A stretch of DNA of 64,000 bases from Terriglobia bacterium (GTDB taxonomy: Bacteria > Acidobacteriota > Terriglobia > Bryobacterales > Bryobacteraceae): assembly GCA_020073305.1 (NCBI GenBank), contig JAIQFK010000003.1, forward strand, positions 281,360 to 345,359, read 5' to 3'. Below are positions 62,557 through 64,000 of this stretch, one piece after another. Position 1 is the stretch's first letter. Each line of letters opens with the position of its first letter. A program made the position numbers and the translations under genes. Under the pieces are notes generated by a model. The model worked only from the letters and a program-made list of their open reading frames with translations. It did not search any database and was not told the DNA's origin.

Positions 62557-63674
62557 CCGACTGGAAGAAAGTCCGGTCCGAGTTCCCAGCGCTCGAAAAT
62601 TGGACGTTTCTCAACACGGCGACCTTTGGGCAGCTTTCCAAGCGGGCCATGGAGGCTGAGACGTGCCACTTCTCACGCCGGGATCAATATGCCTGCTCCG
62701 ATTTCATGGAGTGGTTCGGTGATGCGGACTCAATCCGCGGCGTGATTGCTCGGCTGATCCACGCGCAGGCGGAAGACATTGCGTTTATCCCGAACTCTTC
62801 CACGGGGCTATCTCTGTTGATCGGCGGCATCGATTGGCGGCCAGGCGACCGCGTGATCACACTGGAGCACGAATTTCCAAACCACTATTACTACCCCAGC
62901 TTTCTGGCCGCGCGCGGCGTGGAATTCGTCGAGGTGCCGTACGAATCTTTCTACGATGCGATTACCGAGCGCACCCGGCTCGTGGCGCTCAGCATGCTGA
63001 ATTATTCCACCGGGTTTCGCACGCCGCTGGCTGAGATCGCTCCCTTTCTGCGCGAGCGCGGAGTCCTGTTGTACGTGGATGGAACGCAGGGGTTGGGGGC
63101 GCTGGAGTTTGATGCCTCGGCGATCCGGCCGGCGATGCTTTCGGTGAATGGCTACAAATGGATGCTCTCACCGACGGGCGCTGGATTCATGTATGTCGAC
63201 CCGGCTCTGCGTGACACCTTGCCGCCGAGCATCATCGGCTGGCGGAGCCATCACGAATGGCGCGATCACGAGAATCTGCATCATGGCGCGCCGGAGTTCG
63301 GCGCCAACGCGGACAAGTATGAGGGTGGAATGCTGGCCTTCGGTCCCATTTACGGGCTGGCTGCCTCTGTCGAGATGATGCTTGAGATCGGGCCGCGCGC
63401 GATTGAGGAGCGGGTGATGGCGCTGGCAGCCTTGACCCGCGATGCATTGCGTAGAAGTGGAGGCATTTTGCTTGCGGACGAGGACCGGAACTACGATTCG
63501 CCGATCGTAACCGCCCAGTTCGAGAATCAAGACGCGCGCATCGTCTCGCGTGAGCTTCAGGCACGCAAGGTGCTGGTGGCGGCGCGGCACGGGAATCTGC
63601 GGGTATCGCCCCATTTCTACAACAACGAAGAGGATCTGGAACGATTCGAGAGGGAATTGAGAAGCGTGCTCTAA
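62553..63674 (+). CDS. Class V aminotransferase (NifS/Cys desulfurase-like fold)
   Basis: The 373-residue PLP protein belongs to aminotransferase class V. The PLP-binding lysine is K202 in [16 protein letters not shown], with D176 in [14 protein letters not shown]; this is the isopenicillin-N-epimerase/selenocysteine-lyase-like subgroup rather than NifS, as there is no cysteine loop at the expected site. It overlaps proS by four bases (ATGA), so it is cotranslated with it, yet the functions seem unrelated. Substrate unknown. Confidence 0.88.
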   Translation: MTDWKKVRSEFPALENWTFLNTATFGQLSKRAMEAETCHFSRRDQYACSDFMEWFGDADSIRGVIARLIHAQAEDIAFIPNSSTGLSLLIGGIDWRPGDRVITLEHEFPNHYYYPSFLAARGVEFVEVPYESFYDAITERTRLVALSMLNYSTGFRTPLAEIAPFLRERGVLLYVDGTQGLGALEFDASAIRPAMLSVNGYKWMLSPTGAGFMYVDPALRDTLPPSIIGWRSHHEWRDHENLHHGAPEFGANADKYEGGMLAFGPIYGLAASVEMMLEIGPRAIEERVMALAALTRDALRRSGGILLADEDRNYDSPIVTAQFENQDARIVSRELQARKVLVAARHGNLRVSPHFYNNEEDLERFERELRSVL

Positions 63675-63770
63675 CAACGGGGACTGGCTCCACTGTCCCT
63701 AGTCGACAAAACCGCAAACCCAGCAGGCAGCATCTTCGTGGACAGTGGTGCCTGGAAGCTGTGAAGTAAT

Positions 63771-63788
63771 GGCGTTTTTCAAAACGCC
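63771..63788. other. Perfect 8-bp hairpin between the aminotransferase and the IS end
   Basis: GGCGTTTT and AAAACGCC are separated by TC only. It lies about 100 bases after the aminotransferase stop and before the transposase end. It may stop transcription in either direction, or be part of the IS end. Spacer 63675-63857 holds no other feature. Confidence 0.4.
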
Positions 63789-63857
63789 GGATCCGTTGTG
63801 TGGTGCGGCATCCGATTTTACTCCCGACGGTGCCAAGCGTTCCGATTACTGCGGCGG

Positions 63858-64000
63858 TTACACCGCCAGCGCGGGCTGGATTTTCAGTAACCTTTGGATA
63901 TTGAATGTCAGGGCATGCAGGAGCGCCTCGGCACGCGCCTTGATGCGACCCCGCACCGAGAATCTCCGGAACTTCAGCTTCTCTTTCAGCCAGAGATTGG
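63858..64000 (-). mobile_element. DDE transposase (IS1182/IS5-like), C-terminal fragment at the window edge
   Basis: The last 47 codons of a minus-strand gene read NLWLKEKLKFRRFSVRGRI and LTFNIQRLLKIQPALAV, ending with TAA at 63858-63860. The RFSVRGRIKARAEALLHALT pattern (split) and the final NIQRL are the usual C-terminus of IS1182/IS5-like DDE transposases. The rest and the other IS end lie beyond the window, so intactness is unknown. The terminal repeat could not be identified. Confidence 0.7.

Overview
The window reads as chromosomal DNA of a high-GC soil acidobacterium, most likely Acidobacteriota of the Solibacter/Bryobacter kind. This is an inference from family content: three orphan MacB-type permeases of the acidobacterial ADOP type (ending in DPxVALRYE/RHE), a 1122-residue TonB-dependent receptor with an N-terminal carboxypeptidase-regulatory domain, DUF1385, DUF2891, tannase-type esterases, several toxin-antitoxin modules, and GTG/TTG starts. 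No rRNA, CRISPR array or prophage is visible. One tRNA (Ser-GCU) is present.

Layout. 1-5.0 kb: start of a transaldolase gene, a Pcm with a lipoprotein-like N-terminus, a decayed AbrB/RelE-type TA pair, a palindrome-ended repeat, and folK-ruvB-ruvA with a decayed HicA/HicB-like pair between ruvB and ruvA, then rsmE. 5-14 kb: two coupled metallophosphoesterases, two tandem ADOP permeases and a copper amine oxidase. 14.3-16.9 kb: a five-gene minus-strand operon for cobalt-type nitrile hydratase (alpha, beta, accessory/chaperone) ending in the cobalt importer genes cbtB-cbtA, behind a near-consensus sigma70 promoter. 17-20 kb: two alpha/beta hydrolases, a small Cys-rich protein, tRNA-Ser and a DUF481 outer-membrane-type protein. 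20-27 kb: a minus-strand housekeeping operon DUF1385-prfA-prmC-orf65-dinB-priA. 27-31.6 kb: VapBC, metY with a CoA-binding protein, a TehB-like methyltransferase and an MFS transporter.

31.6-46 kb is a nutrient-scavenging stretch: a TonB receptor behind palindromic putative operators, DUF2891, carboxylesterase, Ycf46-like AAA ATPase, tannase/feruloyl esterase, phytanoyl-CoA dioxygenase-like protein, a third ADOP permease and a hydantoinase-B subunit. 46.5-52.7 kb: a BNR-type exported protein, cysK under an Rrf2 regulator, a 51-residue Lys-rich exported protein, an HU-like/TIR gene pair, a TPR protein and uvrC. 52.7-56 kb is a compositionally distinct insert carrying a 1000-residue dockerin-containing secreted protein; the reading frame just after uvrC is cut short at its edge. 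56-64 kb: an FHA-DUF4123 protein, a glycosyltransferase, glyA, a second VapBC-like pair, proS, a class V aminotransferase and the tail of a DDE transposase.

The best candidate for an undescribed system is the HU-like/TIR pair at 49.64-50.41 kb. A short HU-like protein without DNA-binding arms overlaps, in another frame, a protein that begins with a second half-HU-like segment and continues into a TIR domain with its putative catalytic glutamate. The second most interesting unit is the nitrile hydratase operon with its own cobalt importer.
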